From positions 2,897,501 through 2,961,500 of the forward strand of contig JAODUP010000012.1 in NCBI GenBank assembly GCA_025642065.1: 64,000 bases of DNA, written 5' to 3'. A program made the position numbers and the translations under genes. The first letter of the stretch is position 1. Each line of letters opens with the position of its first letter. The DNA is from Paralvinella palmiformis (taxonomy: Eukaryota; Annelida; Polychaeta; Terebellida; Alvinellidae). The notes below the pieces were generated by a model. The model had not been told where the DNA came from. It saw only the letters and a list, made by a program, of their open reading frames with translations, and searched no databases. Of this stretch, positions 49,024 to 62,124 are shown one piece after another.

Positions 49024-50697
49024 CCGCGTAACAACACAACTTTTACTATAAGGATCATTAAAAAATATTTTGAAAAATGCAATAAAGAAACACGGAGTAT
49101 TGGCCAACCTAGGACACATATTTCTTTTCCTCTTTCAATAGGAAAACGAAGTATTAAAACATTCTAGCTTTGAGAGAGTAAAGAGAAGGGACTTAATTTT
49201 ATATTAAATATGAAAACAAAGTGAATTTTTATTTTGTGTCTGTAGAATACAAAAACAAACCCTTCAACCGATAAATGTAATTATGTGCACGGAAAGAGAA
49301 TATTGTTTCCTTTGTTAGGGGGGGAATCGAATAATCTGTATTAAGAATGACACGGATTCTCTACCAAACAATATTGGCTGATGATGGTATGTGATTTATC
49401 AAGACGAAAACGCACGCACTGAATAATGGAGACATTTGAGGTATATACTGATCAAATAATTAGAAAATGAATACTCTCAATGACGTAGGTTTATGTAATA
49501 GCTAGAATAAGTAAAATTTATATAACTCACCCCATCAATATTTTGCACATCTAATAAATTTGACCAAAGTGTAAATTTATTTTCCAGGAAAGCGATTTCT
49601 TCATTCGAGTGTTTTTGTCCAGGGAGGGGTAAGATTCTATAAAAAGAATTCTATCACGGGTATTTTACCATAAAAAATAAATAACAGGTCATATAACGTT
49701 TTGATTACAGCTAAATTTCTGCATCCGAGGGTGCTATTCTACAGGAATTTTCCTTTAATTAAAGCAACCCCCCCCCCTCTAAATTAGATATTTTGTCGTT
49801 TCTATTGCCCCAGATACAACAATATCAGTTCACACGGATAGAAGACCCCGGATGAATGGGTAGGCTTATCAAGTAGATGACTGAGTAATAAATTACGAGA
49901 ATTGTTTGCTCCGTTTCCAATTAAAATATGCATAAAACCAATAAAAGTTATCCAGGGATCAGGGCCCGTATAGAAATAAACTCTAATTAATGGCGAAAGA
50001 AAAATTTCGATTCGCTTTTAGTTGTTTGCGAATGTGAACCGAACGACCCCTCAAATTCAATATCAACATCCGACAAACAAAACCGTCCAACATAGAGCTG
50101 ATTTATCGTCATATCGGTCATCAATCGGTGACATGGACCCCAGAAAATAATCCCCTTCTGTCCAAATCTAAACAATGGCTCTCCTCGTGGGATTAATTAC
50201 GACGATTCGGCCCGATTCAGATAGGCCCGTAGACTAGCCGCGAACTAGCGTCGCCCATTTAATAAGTGATACGGCAAATGCTCGCTTGCTGGTGAGTGGT
50301 CCGCGCGCCGGTGCGTACACGAGAACCGTCTTGAAACTGATTTGACGAAACCTAGGTTCTTTGATATGGCGAGAAGTCAACACGGCATTAGCAGCACCTC
50401 GAGTGTTGTCATTGTGGCGATTTTTCAATGGAAGAAATCCCCCGAGTATCGGGATGAAAAGCCCCGCAACACACGGGCGCGGAACTCCCTCAACACTCAA
50501 AACAACAACAAAACAAAAACATTTCAACAAAGAGTCGGGTTCTAAACGGACGTAATCGGTACATACAAAACGATCAGACCAAGATATAGCCTTTGGTGAC
50601 GGCAATTAAAATAGCATATGTTGATTTATTTCGCTATTAGCTTATGATAGTTGACGTAACCTATCAAGTACGTCGCGTTTACGTCTTTGTTCGTTCC

Positions 50698-50740
50698 GCG
50701 CGTGCGCAGTGCCTCCTCCCCATACCGGAGGAGGCCATTT
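50698..50740 (+). promoter_or_regulatory. GC-rich promoter-like segment with hairpin
   Basis: GCGCGTGCGCA (50698-50708) resembles an NRF1 site. It is followed by the inverted repeat CCTCCTCC (50712-50719) / GGAGGAGG (50727-50734) with a 7-base loop, then GGCCATTTTAG, the reverse of a YY1-like AAAATGGCC. Such combinations are common in CpG-type promoters, but no gene was identified next to it. Confidence 0.25.
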
Positions 50741-51561
50741 TAGTTTGTGGAGAGTCTACGCGTAGGAGGGAGCGCCGTTCAGACCGAACTCGGAATAAAG
50801 GCTCCATATATCTTTCGATCTCCTCCGATTGAGATGTGATGGGGAAGGAATTGGGACGAAGAACTGAGTGTAGATAGCTATCGACGATAAGAGAAAACGA
50901 TACGGTGTTTATCTAAAACCTGCGCGCGAGACACGCGAGCAGCACGTGACCTTTTCAGGAGGATTGTACGCAAACGCGATGGCAGATGGCGACACGGGAA
51001 CGGACACAATATATATAACTGTTATGTAAATAGGTAGCCTTCTGTGGCGGGAAAACAGACAAACTATAACTAGATTATTGTAAAAATATCGTATCAAAAC
51101 AGGGCTCGTCTATCAAACGTGTCCTTGTTGATCAGAATGTCAAAAACTTGTTGTTGTTGTGTGTGTGTGTGTGTGTGTTTTGTTGGGGGAGGGGAGTAAT
51201 GAAATGAACATATAATAGAATGATGGCTAACTAAACCATTGGCTGAATGGCAGGCGATTCTATTTTGAAACACGTATATCACGCCAGGACATATTCTGTG
51301 TTCGTGGTTGATAAAATGTGTTTCTGTAGAAACGCGAAGTATATGAACGTATTTTATTGCGCATGCATCTTCTACGTGCGCATAATATATGATGCATCCT
51401 GCACTAATTTGTATTTCAAAGAATAAAACGTACCGTAATATTCTATGCCTTAACTTGTTACTAGAAAAATCTGGTTGAAAAATTGAATTTGTGCATAATA
51501 TACGTTCCTTTGTTTAAGCAATAAAATGAAATATGTTTTTGAAAATGACAACTTTTATCTT

Positions 51562-51581
51562 TGTGTGTGTGTGTGTATGTA

Positions 51582-51645
<64 letters not shown>
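51562..51645. repeat. (GT)n microsatellite
   Basis: About 42 units with an ATGT interruption. It creates false Cys-Val frames and, on the other strand, a Thr-His frame. Confidence 0.97.
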
Positions 51646-51649
<4 letters not shown>

Positions 51650-54183
51650 GACCAAATGGCACGTATGATGGATGGAATGGGCAATACTCAGAATGGGCAA
51701 TACTCAGAATGGACAATGTTTTACAACATGGTTCAGTTTTAGAACTGGTCGAAATCCCATTTCGAACAACGCTTAAAAACTGCCATTGTTGATCGGCTTG
51801 AATGTTATCAATAACATATCTCCACGAAATGGCACTCAGTCACCCATAAAGCACGTTCCCACAACACGCCACCACTATCCAGCCATAGCGTCGACCACAC
51901 TCAGACCACCAACCGTCATTCGTGCGTGTATAGTAACGTCCCCGGAGATGTGAGCCGAGTCTGGTCGGCATACAAACCCTCATCACTTGTAGCCATAAAG
52001 ATAATTTCAATAATTCAGCTCGAATTACGGCCACATGGAAGACCATCGAACTTTAATCAGAGAAATCAGAGCGAAATGCGTGTCTGATTTAGCGAGTATA
52101 ACTTCAACTAGGAACGTATACCGAGGGACGACTGTAATTGAGCGTCCATAGCGTGCCGCGCTATGATTATCTCTACCGAACAGAAACACGAACCACACCG
52201 TGAAGAGTGACGTCCTCATTGTAAGCTTTGCCACGCTTTATTAGGCCAGATGTGGGAGATTACTAGCTTAGCACGGTCTGGGCACCGATTCGCGCCATCT
52301 TCCGGGAAATTATATCTCTTCGCTTGTGATTAAAATTTCATATCGAGCACGTTATGGAATCGCCGAAGCAACGGAGAGTTATTGTGATGGTATCGGGACG
52401 AACGATGGCGAAACATGTATTATTTATTTTGTGGGTCATTCGGAGCTTTTAGGCAGACGTCCCCGTCAAAATCGGGCTCGGAGCGTGGACGGTAGTCTCA
52501 CGACCTCACCCTATACACGAAACGGCCCTTTCTTTTGATGTTTTTCGTTCAGCACGCAAATATAAGTATAACCGACAATCGCCTTATCTCTTTACAGACG
52601 AAGTGCTTTGTTGTTCGCGCACATCACAGAAATCTGGATTAAAGCGAGGTGAAAATTCCCGGTCCTCTCTTGTCGAACTGGCACAAATAATGATAGCTCG
52701 TCACCATTTTGAAACGATGAGATCACGTGATCGGCTACCGTCGATTCTCCAATGCTATATATGGCAGACCAGTAATATTTTCTATTGTTCCATCACAGGT
52801 CAATAAATTGTATTTATGATAATTGATTTATTTACTTTTATTGTTGGATTTCGGCATCATCGGGTAGACCTTGTTTTCAGTCCCAAGGTCAAGGTTGGAC
52901 CTAGTTTGGTCCATCATCTGGATTCTCCACTATCCAACAGATAACATAAACAGTCACGTATATGTTTATTGATATGTGTATAATGCATATATTCATATAA
53001 CATGGAAACTGTAAAATTAATCTCTTTTTATTGGAGTCTCTGTTTATCGGCTACACGATTTTAATGTATTCGTTTGAAAATGAGCCATCGGGAAGTCATA
53101 TTTCGAAAGTCGACTTCGGTTCGGGGCAGCATATTGGCGAGTTACTCCCCAAACAAGCATTTCACATTGATACTATATTGTAGAAAACTAAATCATGCAG
53201 ACTGCTTAAATGTTTCTCATATAGTTTCATATCTATCACATAATTATAAACTCCCATTCAAAACGATCAGAAACGAGTCTCTTATTCCGTTTGATGCAGC
53301 ACTCAAATTTAATAAGTTATTTCATATTAGAACCACAACACAATAACTATAATGATAACCTTTATACTGTATTATCTATCAAAATTTCGTGTGGTAGAAA
53401 GTATGCCAAGCTAAGTATTTATATAAAGAATTCTAAAACTGCAGTAATTGATATATTTGCTAACTGCTGAAGAGACCCGTGGTCCCCATTCACTGTAATA
53501 TGCCCTTTAATGGGGCTGCTACTATACTGGATAGCCATAGCTGGTAAATTTACTTGGTAGGCAGTTAAATACAGTTTCTTTACGGGTCTCATGGACGTAA
53601 AAGGAGAAGGTCACTCACTTTATATATATAATTAGTGTGCTGTAGACCTACTGGTAGAGAAAATTGTTTGCCGTTTAAGCCTTAATAAATAACAAGTTAA
53701 ACGTTTGTCAACGACGCTCTGCGTGCCTATATGATGAAATGAATTAGTTGAGAAAGTTAGATGTGATACAATGTTCAATGGAGCTTGGTCCCGTCGATTT
53801 AAGATGCAGCAATAGATAACTCTATTTGATTGCTGTGTAATCGGGCAAGCCGATCTTAAGCAACTAGAAAATTACTAGAAAGTTCCCACAGCATTGAAAA
53901 GGTTCCATTTAGTCAGTTAACAACACTGTAATGAAACCAATGCATTGTATACCCGACATCGTGTGGTAAATGTTTTTTGTAGTAATGATCGTTTTTAACC
54001 AAAATAACAGACAATGGTAGATAAAATTTGTTAGGTGACACTGTTGCAGCGGACATTGTATTGTTTTCGCCGAATTGAATTGTGATAATTTTTAGTCGGC
54101 ATATCGTGCATGTCAGCAAGTCAAATATTTTACTTGACAAACGGGACACATAGAAACAAAGCGGCTTACTGGTCAGTCTGGCC

Positions 54184-54214
54184 GGGGCGCGGGGGGTGGG
54201 GCTGGGGGGGGGGG
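54184..54214 (+). other. Potential G-quadruplex
   Basis: Four G runs (4, 6, 4 and 11 long) are separated by loops of 1 to 3 bases, an ideal G-quadruplex pattern. Confidence 0.6.
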
Positions 54215-54313
54215 CTATTGGTCCTGAAAGTAACCAGGGTTAGACATATTTATATATTAGTGTCAACTATCGTTTAATCGTCATAAAATATAGAACATGT
54301 CACTTATAATGGC

Positions 54314-54378
54314 ATTAATAACAATGTAGATTTAGTAAAGAGTAGTTTTACTAGCAGCAGTCATTCAAAGGCACTATC
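54314..54378 (-). pseudogene. Short LINE 3' tail copy
   Basis: Resembles the LINE 3' tail at 34751-34815 in order and spacing, including TTACTAGCAG.AG.CATTCAAAGGC.CT near one end and an AATAATGTA-like tail at the other. Only about 65 bases remain recognisable. Confidence 0.6.
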
Positions 54379-54607
54379 CAGTAATCCCTGACTTAGATCA
54401 AAGGCTTGATTTTGCTAAAAACTGCTCTTTGCTGCAGATTATGCGATATTGTTCCACGTTATGACACGTCACCATAAATGTGTTATATTTTACAGATTAA
54501 ATGGTGTTTGGCTTTTAGTAATAGGTAAAAAAATGACATGGAAATCAATTTCCATTACAAAGTGACATCTATTTCTGATATCAGTATTGGAAATGATCTG
54601 ATATCAA

Positions 54608-54611
<4 letters not shown>

Positions 54612-54638
<27 letters not shown>

Positions 54639-54639
54639 T
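54612..54639. repeat. (TA)n microsatellite
   Basis: About 14 TA units. Confidence 0.95.
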
Positions 54640-56152
54640 AAGGTAATGTGAACACAATTAATGTCTTGTTTCACCTTTGAGGATATAAATTAAGGAATTA
54701 AAATTGCCAAAATTAACATCTGAAATTAGAACTGAATTATTACCTTCAGGATTGGTAAATGTGATGTTGAAATGGAAATAACTTAATAGAAATGAGTAGA
54801 ATTAAATTTTACAAAATGGAATTGACCCTGTGGCTGGCAGAGATCATTAGTGTACTAAATAGCAGCTCCATCTCTGGTATCATTCTGTTCCTGGTATCAC
54901 TCATCATCCGTTAATCATTTCAAATGTTTCTATATGTTAAGAATAACTGTCAAAATGGCTACCGATCATTCATTTGGCATTTTATAAGTTAACGACTGGG
55001 TTTCTTGAACATCTTATAAACATCAGTCAAGAGTAATATTCAATTGTTATACACATTAGGAAAATATATTCAGTGAGAAAAGTTACAATGGAATGTACAA
55101 TCATTGCAGGCGGATGTTGGGGTCTCGTTAAGGTTGGCCTAATACCTCTGGATTTCTTTTTACGATGAACCTGGCTTCAGGCCAAAGGGTGGCTGACCTT
55201 TCTGTCACCGCAGTATCTATCACTGTCACGTGAAGTGTCATTAAAACTAATACAATTTGTTCTCTATAATTGGTCAGTCAACTAACAGAAATCAGTGACT
55301 CATCACATAAACCGTCAATCCACACCTAAACTCGTTTGTTATGTATTAATTAACTCAATTACGTCAGATAACAGCGGATGAGTGGCCACATTGGTAGATT
55401 ACATTTTTGAATATTCAGATCTAATTAACAATCAACAAATTTCCATAAATCGGTAAATTCTGTAATGGTATTGTACAGCGACAAGAGATAATAAGAGAAC
55501 AGCAGATGAGTCGCACGAAGAAACCTCAGTGGACGTTTGTTATTGTATGAGCTGAAGCGAAGATTCCATTGATGCGTTACGCGGATGCGGTATGCGATTT
55601 GTGTGACTGTAGATGAGCGTTTTCAGCTTCTTTTTGCCGAAGATGTGTTTTTTTGTCAAGAACATGGCTAATCAGTTAAAACGGCATCGTTCTCTATTGG
55701 AAATGGAGCAACAGAATTTGTGAATGATAATGTGGCTGCAAAATTTGTGTAATTAAAAACATAATAATAACCAAATAAAAATCACTGGTGGGCGGGTACA
55801 GGACATAATTAAGAACGTGATTCATCAGGGGGTACACCGTAATCTGGTCTAGGAGTTGCAATTTAATGGGGAGAACTTCCTAAATATCGATCCCCGATGT
55901 AATATTCTGGATTTCCTCCATCCGATTGTGTACTCGGTTATCGCACAAGGAGCGCATGTGCACCCAGTCGCAGCCATGTGACAAGTCTTATTCGCAGCAA
56001 AATGTATTTGTTGCATTATGTTAAAAAATATCTAGAAACATTATGATTAGATTAAATTGTCAACTCGTCGGGTGGGCATGGCAGCACTGTGATTTTAGCA
56101 CTTGCCAACGTTATTCTGTACATTTTCAAAATTATAATGAATAAATGTTTAC

Positions 56153-56177
56153 AAACAACAACAACAACAACAACAAT
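56153..56177. repeat. (CAA)n microsatellite
   Basis: About 8 trinucleotide units. Confidence 0.93.
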
Positions 56178-56349
56178 AGTAGTGTAGTTAATATCGCATT
56201 AAATTTTGAAACTTATGTGTGTATAAAACCAGTTGTTAATATTACGTATTAATTTCTGTTCATGTTTCGTATTTACTGAGAGTTCCATTTTTCTTGTAGC
56301 CTTTAATATAAGTTGGCAGTTGGTAGGCCATAGTATTTATCAGTTCTAT

Positions 56350-56391
56350 GCAACCTGATGAAGATTTGAATAGGTCGAAACCGGTCGTTGC
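56350..56391 (+). ncRNA. Hammerhead-ribozyme-like motif (type I, tiny stem III)
   Basis: Stem I arms GCAAC (56350-56354) and GTTGC (56387-56391) pair perfectly. Core box CTGATGA (56355-56361) and core GAA (56377-56379) are present. Stem II can form from GATTT (56363-56367) and AGGTC (56372-56376) with two G-U pairs and loop GAAT. Stem III is only two pairs (A80-C81 with G84-T85) around a two-base loop, followed by C56386 at the expected cleavage position. Very short stem III is known from hammerheads in Penelope-like retroelements. One extra A (56362) between the core and stem II departs from consensus, so activity is uncertain. No Penelope protein was found beside it. Confidence 0.4.
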
Positions 56392-56760
56392 TATTGGGTT
56401 GAGTCGTGTTATATCGCTACTATTAGTATTAATCTGAATTTATTCTGATTTATGCTTATATTATTCACACATTATTCATACTGTGTATTAATATTTTATT
56501 TCTCCATTTTAGGTTTAATCTTTCTTGGCCGTAGTGTTCGACACAAAGCCTGGTTTTGTTTTAATCATAGTTTCTTTTTTTTTATTTAGATTATCCTCTT
56601 TTGGATTATTTTAGAATATTTTCTTTTTTTTTTCTTTCATTTTTCTCTAATTTTACCGGTAATTAATTATACTTACAATTAAATTTTTTTTAAATCTGTT
56701 TGCAGTTAATTGTTGTTTGAATGAAAGTATAACACCTGTGCCAGCGCCTTAACTATCTTT

Positions 56761-56908
<148 letters not shown>

Positions 56909-57319
56909 AGTAAGTGATTCTTCATATCGCGATGTTTTATATTAGATTAAGTTGAGAGCGATAACATCCTGATATCAGAGCTAATTGGAGCCTTTTCCTA
57001 TAATCCTATAATCAAAGTGATATCGCGTAATGTTTCCTGTAAACGAATCTCTTCACTAAATCAATATTGTAATAAACATGATCCGGTTACGACCATATCT
57101 GATATGTGTGTATTATTATTATTATTATTATAAAAAAACAGCACCTAAATATCAGAACATTGAACACTAATTATAACAGCTACTGCGTTGTTATATAAGC
57201 TTTTTGTGTACTTGCATGAGAGGCCTGAGGCCCATGGTAGTAAAGTACTTGTACAATTGTGCGCGTGACAAATAATAGGTGCATAAACATATGAGATACA
57301 AATTATAACTTGTTGAATA

Positions 57320-58432
57320 TGTTATGAACATCTAGAGCTTGGTAAACATATTTAGACGGTTTGATATTTACATATTTGTTATTGCATCGCATTACATAAC
57401 AAACTGCATTAAAAGAAGAAACACGAAGGATGCCTTGCAGGAAACTAGATCTGAGGTGTTAGTACAGAGGACAGATAGAAATCAAACGATATTCGTCCTT
57501 TACTATAGACGAATGCCGTTTTTTACACAAAATATGCATATTCTTTCAGTTCTTTGCAATGTACCTCTAAATCTCTCAATAGATAATTTATGATTTGCAC
57601 ATTAAAATTCTTTTGCTATTTTACCGTGTTATAAGACTGTAGTTTCAGTGAAAATTTGAATTGGCAAGCATCTCAATAATTATTACATTGAATTAATTCC
57701 AGCCGACCAATTTTGCGCGCCGCAATCTCGTATCCGTATCTTTAAGATCTCAAAAAATTTTGGTTGATCCAAACATGTCCGAAGCCATACCTAAACAACA
57801 TATCTTTAAAATTTGACGCCAATGTAACCCTGCCTCCGTCGCTAAGTCACTTTAGCAAAAATGGCACGAATGTGCATTTACGGTTACTAAATGAATCCAA
57901 TATTTCACACACCTAAAAATATAATGAATTAACAATGGGAGTCTCCCACATTCTCCGAGCACCGCAGCTCAAGGTGTTTGAGATGAAACACGTATAACAT
58001 AACACTTTCTGTGAACCTTTTTAGTTTCATCTGGAACTGTGTATCCCCAAATCTCGCAGCCGTATAATACTATTGGTAACACCAGTTTATCAAATAAGTC
58101 AAACCACAATTGAAAAGCCAAACCATTGCATTCGCGATTAATAAACTTAATAATGTATATAGCTTTAGCAGCTAATGTTCGTAAAGCTGTAGACCAACAG
58201 AGACTGGAAGGAGACATAATACCAAGATACGTAGTTTTAGATCAAAGGTTCATTGTTTATATACAACTTTTCATTCGTTCTTAGTCGACAACCATTCCTA
58301 AATATCGTGACATTTGTTTTGGACATATTTATACTGACACCATAATTCGATCAGAACTCGCTCATTACGTTTAATTGACATTGTAATCGGCCTATTGTGT
58401 TATAGCAACATCATCATCGTAGAGTAATAAAG
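57320..58432 (-). pseudogene. LINE reverse transcriptase C-terminal relic
   Basis: Translating the minus strand with frame changes gives the C-terminal half of a non-LTR retrotransposon polymerase. It starts at LLLYDDDV (58407-58430), a mutated form of the catalytic Y-A-D-D box. SINMSKTNVTIF, RTNEKLYINNEP, TYLGI and LFDKLVLPIVLYGCEIWG follow in order. Further on are AAVLGECGRLPL, RYGFGHVWINQ and a Cys-rich end (ICIFC ... DEY ... IC). In-frame stops and at least three frameshifts show it is dead. The clade was not determined. The 5' end is lost near an AAT-rich stretch. The plus-strand frame at 57339-57593 is only its shadow. Confidence 0.82.
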
Positions 58433-59186
58433 TTATTATTTTAGTTAACAATCCTTTAAGTAACTAACCTAATGAAGTTTTATTATTATTATTTTCAAAC
58501 GGACTATCACATCATCATAACGTGTAGTTAGTTATATTTTATAGTCAATTATCAAATCTCCGACATGGCAGCTTCAGACTTGCTGTATTTTCGGGTAAAA
58601 ACGTAATATAGGTACAAGTAATTCTTACGTTTTCCCAAAATTTAGATCTTCATCAACTTAGAATTAATCAAACGGATACAGAAGTGAAACAGTGGTGAAC
58701 GAGTGCGTGGTTTGTTTTGTTGATAACTCGTCATGACGGAACACGGTTATGATGTAGTCATAACGTGGTGTAGATTGACATTTTAACATAGTGAAGTCGT
58801 GAACTTCTGTGTAGAGTTTTATTTACATATAGACATACAAGTGTGTTGTACATTTGAAGGCTAATTCGGCATTCATTCACTAGAAGGGGGTAAAAGTTCC
58901 CATTCAAGTCGCCATAAAGATCCATGGAGACATAGGTTTTCTACCTGCGCAACAAATAGGCAATTATGATACTCGGTTTTATTCCCTCACACGTGCCGAC
59001 AGCACAATACCAAAAAATAGGTACACTTTATAAACATATCGTATACAATGATAGGGTATGTGAAATCAGATCAGGTCCTGTCAGACTCAGATTTTCTGCC
59101 GGACCCACCAGTGTTCTGTCAGACACCAGGTCCTGCACAATGTAGGTTTTTGTCAGACATTGCACGTGCGCGCGCATGCACGCGAG

Positions 59187-59212
59187 CACACACACACACA
59201 CACACACACACA
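59187..59212. repeat. (CA)n microsatellite
   Basis: About 13 CA units after a CG/CA-rich stretch. Confidence 0.93.
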
Positions 59213-60947
59213 GTCAATCAGCAACGGTGAATGATTAGTTATGGACAAAGGTAACTACCATATATTTGGGTAGTAAAAAGGGAGTTCCCAGAAGCAGCTC
59301 GATTTATACGAGCGTCATATTTCCTACCAGCTGAAGGAAATATGTGAATACATTAATCTGCATGAATAAATTATATCAATAATTCACTGGCGAAATGATT
59401 CGGCAGCTATTATGGTTTATTACAACGCATCCTGTCTCGTAATACGAGGCGAGGTTTAAAAGAGAGAAATTGTTAATATCAATTCAGTTAAAGCAAAAGA
59501 AAGTATGTTATGAGATAATTACTTTAAGAGCTGATAAATAAATGTGACTGTATATTATTTTAATGATATCGACAAGGGTTATATTTCTTGGTATTAGGGA
59601 TGATGCTGTGGAGAGTTACTGTGGTGTAGCCTGATTGTACTTGTACGGAACTAGGACACACAGTTACTGGTCTATTGTTTGTGAAGTTCGACAGATACAG
59701 AAAGGTTGTTTTTGCTTTATAATAGAAAAGGCCGTAATTATTGCCAAACCATAATCGCAGATGGGGGTGGGGGGGAGGGGTGATCTTGTCAACCGGAATA
59801 ATTGCTTTAACCATTCAACAAACTTATTGTTCTTTTCTGACATAAAATATCAACAGTCATTTGCAGATCCAGACAAGTATCTAAATTAAAATGAAGGTAC
59901 ATAATTTATATCTGTCCATCGGTATTCCGTTAAAGATATCATGACAAAAAGACGAACCTGGAGTCGAGTATTTATTTCATCGATTAAGAGAGCTTGTTGT
60001 TTTCCGGATCAATCTCTCCTGGAATTTATTACTAAGTCACGTTGGTAAACTTTATTAACCTCTCTAATATCTTTAAACAAACAAAATCTCGACATCTGGC
60101 TTATTATGTCATCGATGCTTATGAAAGATTCGTGGAAATGCATGTTCTTTAAGGATGAAATGCGTGTATATAGTAAAGATGTTAGATTATATATATTTTA
60201 ATTATTTTTATGAGCTATGTGCCGAAATAGGTTTCTATATGCTACTTCTGCAATTCTTTAAATATCGTGCCTACGAATGTCTCCTTGGGAGGAGGGGGCA
60301 TTTATTTTGTTTCGGTGCTTGTGGTTAGACAGAGAGTGAAGAATCTGGTTTGTTTTCAATCACAGGTTCTAGTTGCCTTTAGATCTTGTTGACAGACACG
60401 ATTAGATTTGGGGTTTCCGTCTGATATTAGTTGTGTCTTGGTTATGAGAAACGTCCGAGTTGGTGGTACAATATTTGAATTTTCACTTCTGCAACATTTA
60501 TGGTCAAAGTATAAACAGTATACATATAAGCATGTTGTAGTGGCCTTTAATAATATACACATAAAATTATTTGGTATTTTAAGGGGGGGGGGGGAGTTTG
60601 TCTGCAATTTATGTCAATAATAATATTGATTCATTTGTGGTGCTGGTTCGCAAAAAACTTTATAGTTTTAAAACACGTTTATGTGGTACTAGCAATTTGC
60701 TAGTACAGTGTATTATTTCCAATTCGTTTTATTATCATTCTAGCTGTTGTGCTAGATGGACGAAAATACTCAATTTACAGTTTGTTTATAATTTGTTATG
60801 TGTTTTAATATTATATACTTAACTGCATCATAATTCATATGTATATGGAATTTTATATTCTGAAATAAATTGATTGAATTGAATTAATAAAAGTATTTCA
60901 GAAACACTACTGGTTTTTAAAAAGTTGAAAACAAAAGTTTAGACATT

Positions 60948-60948
<1 letters not shown>

Positions 60949-61003
<55 letters not shown>

Positions 61004-61022
61004 GTGTGTGTGTGTGTGTGTG
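60949..61022. repeat. (CA)(TA)(TG) palindromic microsatellite
   Basis: CA units, then TA units, then TG units, so the whole tract is close to its own reverse complement and could form a long hairpin. Confidence 0.95.
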
Positions 61023-62124
61023 CTACAGGTGTACTGATACAGAATGTGAATACTAATTGACACTGAAGTTGAACTAAAAAATAGGAAGGATAACATATTA
61101 GTATTTTCACAATTGTCTAAACCTGAGTTAATATCCAAAATTGAATGAAGTTTAGGTATTACCAAAGACCGTTTATAAGCTCTCTGGTATTACTATAAAA
61201 ATATTAGCCATCTGGCGAGATGTAAGCAACGTCAGGGTCTTATAATATATTCGCTAGATGGCACTATGTGTATAGTATGCGGATTTTTCGGGCCGCGAAG
61301 AAAATTATCACGGATTGTTTAGGGCCGAATTGGTCAATTGTGGCAAGGTCAAGGATAAATATATTTTTAAAGCAGTATTCGAGTCTAGACTATAACACGA
61401 TGGATTTATTTATATAAGTTGTCAGAATTGGAGATTCGTATATATCGTATTTGGACATGTTTAGCGTATCATCTATACTGAGTTCTGTAATGAAACAAAG
61501 TCAGATGGCATTAAAATGTAATATATTCTTATATCATCGCCCGCTTTTAGTTTTTAGCCGTGTTGACAGTAGATCTTTAGTCTGTAGATTTAGATCATCT
61601 AGACTCCTGGTTGCGAGTCGTTTCGTCGCCAATAAAAAGGTCGTTTGGTCGCCAGCTAAAAGTCGTACCAGCGATAATTAATAGATATGTAACTATCGAT
61701 GGAAAGAAATGGGATAAGAAGTGAAGAACGTACAACTGAATAAAATAGTTTAATAAAGCGTATAACCCCGCCTATTATTAAAGGAAGAACTGTTAAAAAT
61801 TGCATAGACTGGTCATAGAAAGTATATACTAAATTGAACACAAATAAGAAAAAACACATTAAACTAAATCAATTAATTTAAAAGCACAAGGAAATATTAA
61901 CAACATATATTAAAATATTCATTCATTCACAGATACAGAGGGTCCATTAATACATGCACACTTATTTCAACAACTCCTTAACAGACATACTCTTGCTATC
62001 AACTCGGACCATTATTTTGGTGATTTGTCGAATATTGTTGGGCGCCAATTTCACAAGGCCACATCATTGAAAATAAATTCTACTTGGATGCATTTATACA
62101 GATTTAGAAACTGTTGGCTCTTAG

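Larger units (their letters stand above)
44838..53040. other. Downstream flank, no gene recognised
   Basis: No gene recognised. Holds microsatellites, an 18-base G run (46974-46991), a duplicated 32-base unit (45784-45847), a duplicated 16-base unit (48992-49023), a promoter-like GC segment with a hairpin (50698-50740), and TCACGTGA palindromes at 48850 and 52723. Frames at 46289-46780 and 51840-52234 have no recognised domain. Confidence 0.6.
58433..62124. other. AT-rich flank, no gene recognised
   Basis: No gene or recognisable transposon protein seen between the LINE and Mutator-like relics. Contains a G-rich tract (59763-59780), a 12-base G run (60583-60594) and the CA-TA-TG tract. Confidence 0.55.

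Noticed and set aside
51840..52234. Possible Tc1/mariner transposase on the minus strand
   Set aside because: A few residues suggested a DESRF/GG.SV pattern, but neither the catalytic Asp pair nor the spacing could be aligned.
53472..53590. Inverted GAGACCCGT / ACGGGTCTC pair
   Set aside because: Only nine bases per arm, over 100 bases apart; expected by chance in this length.
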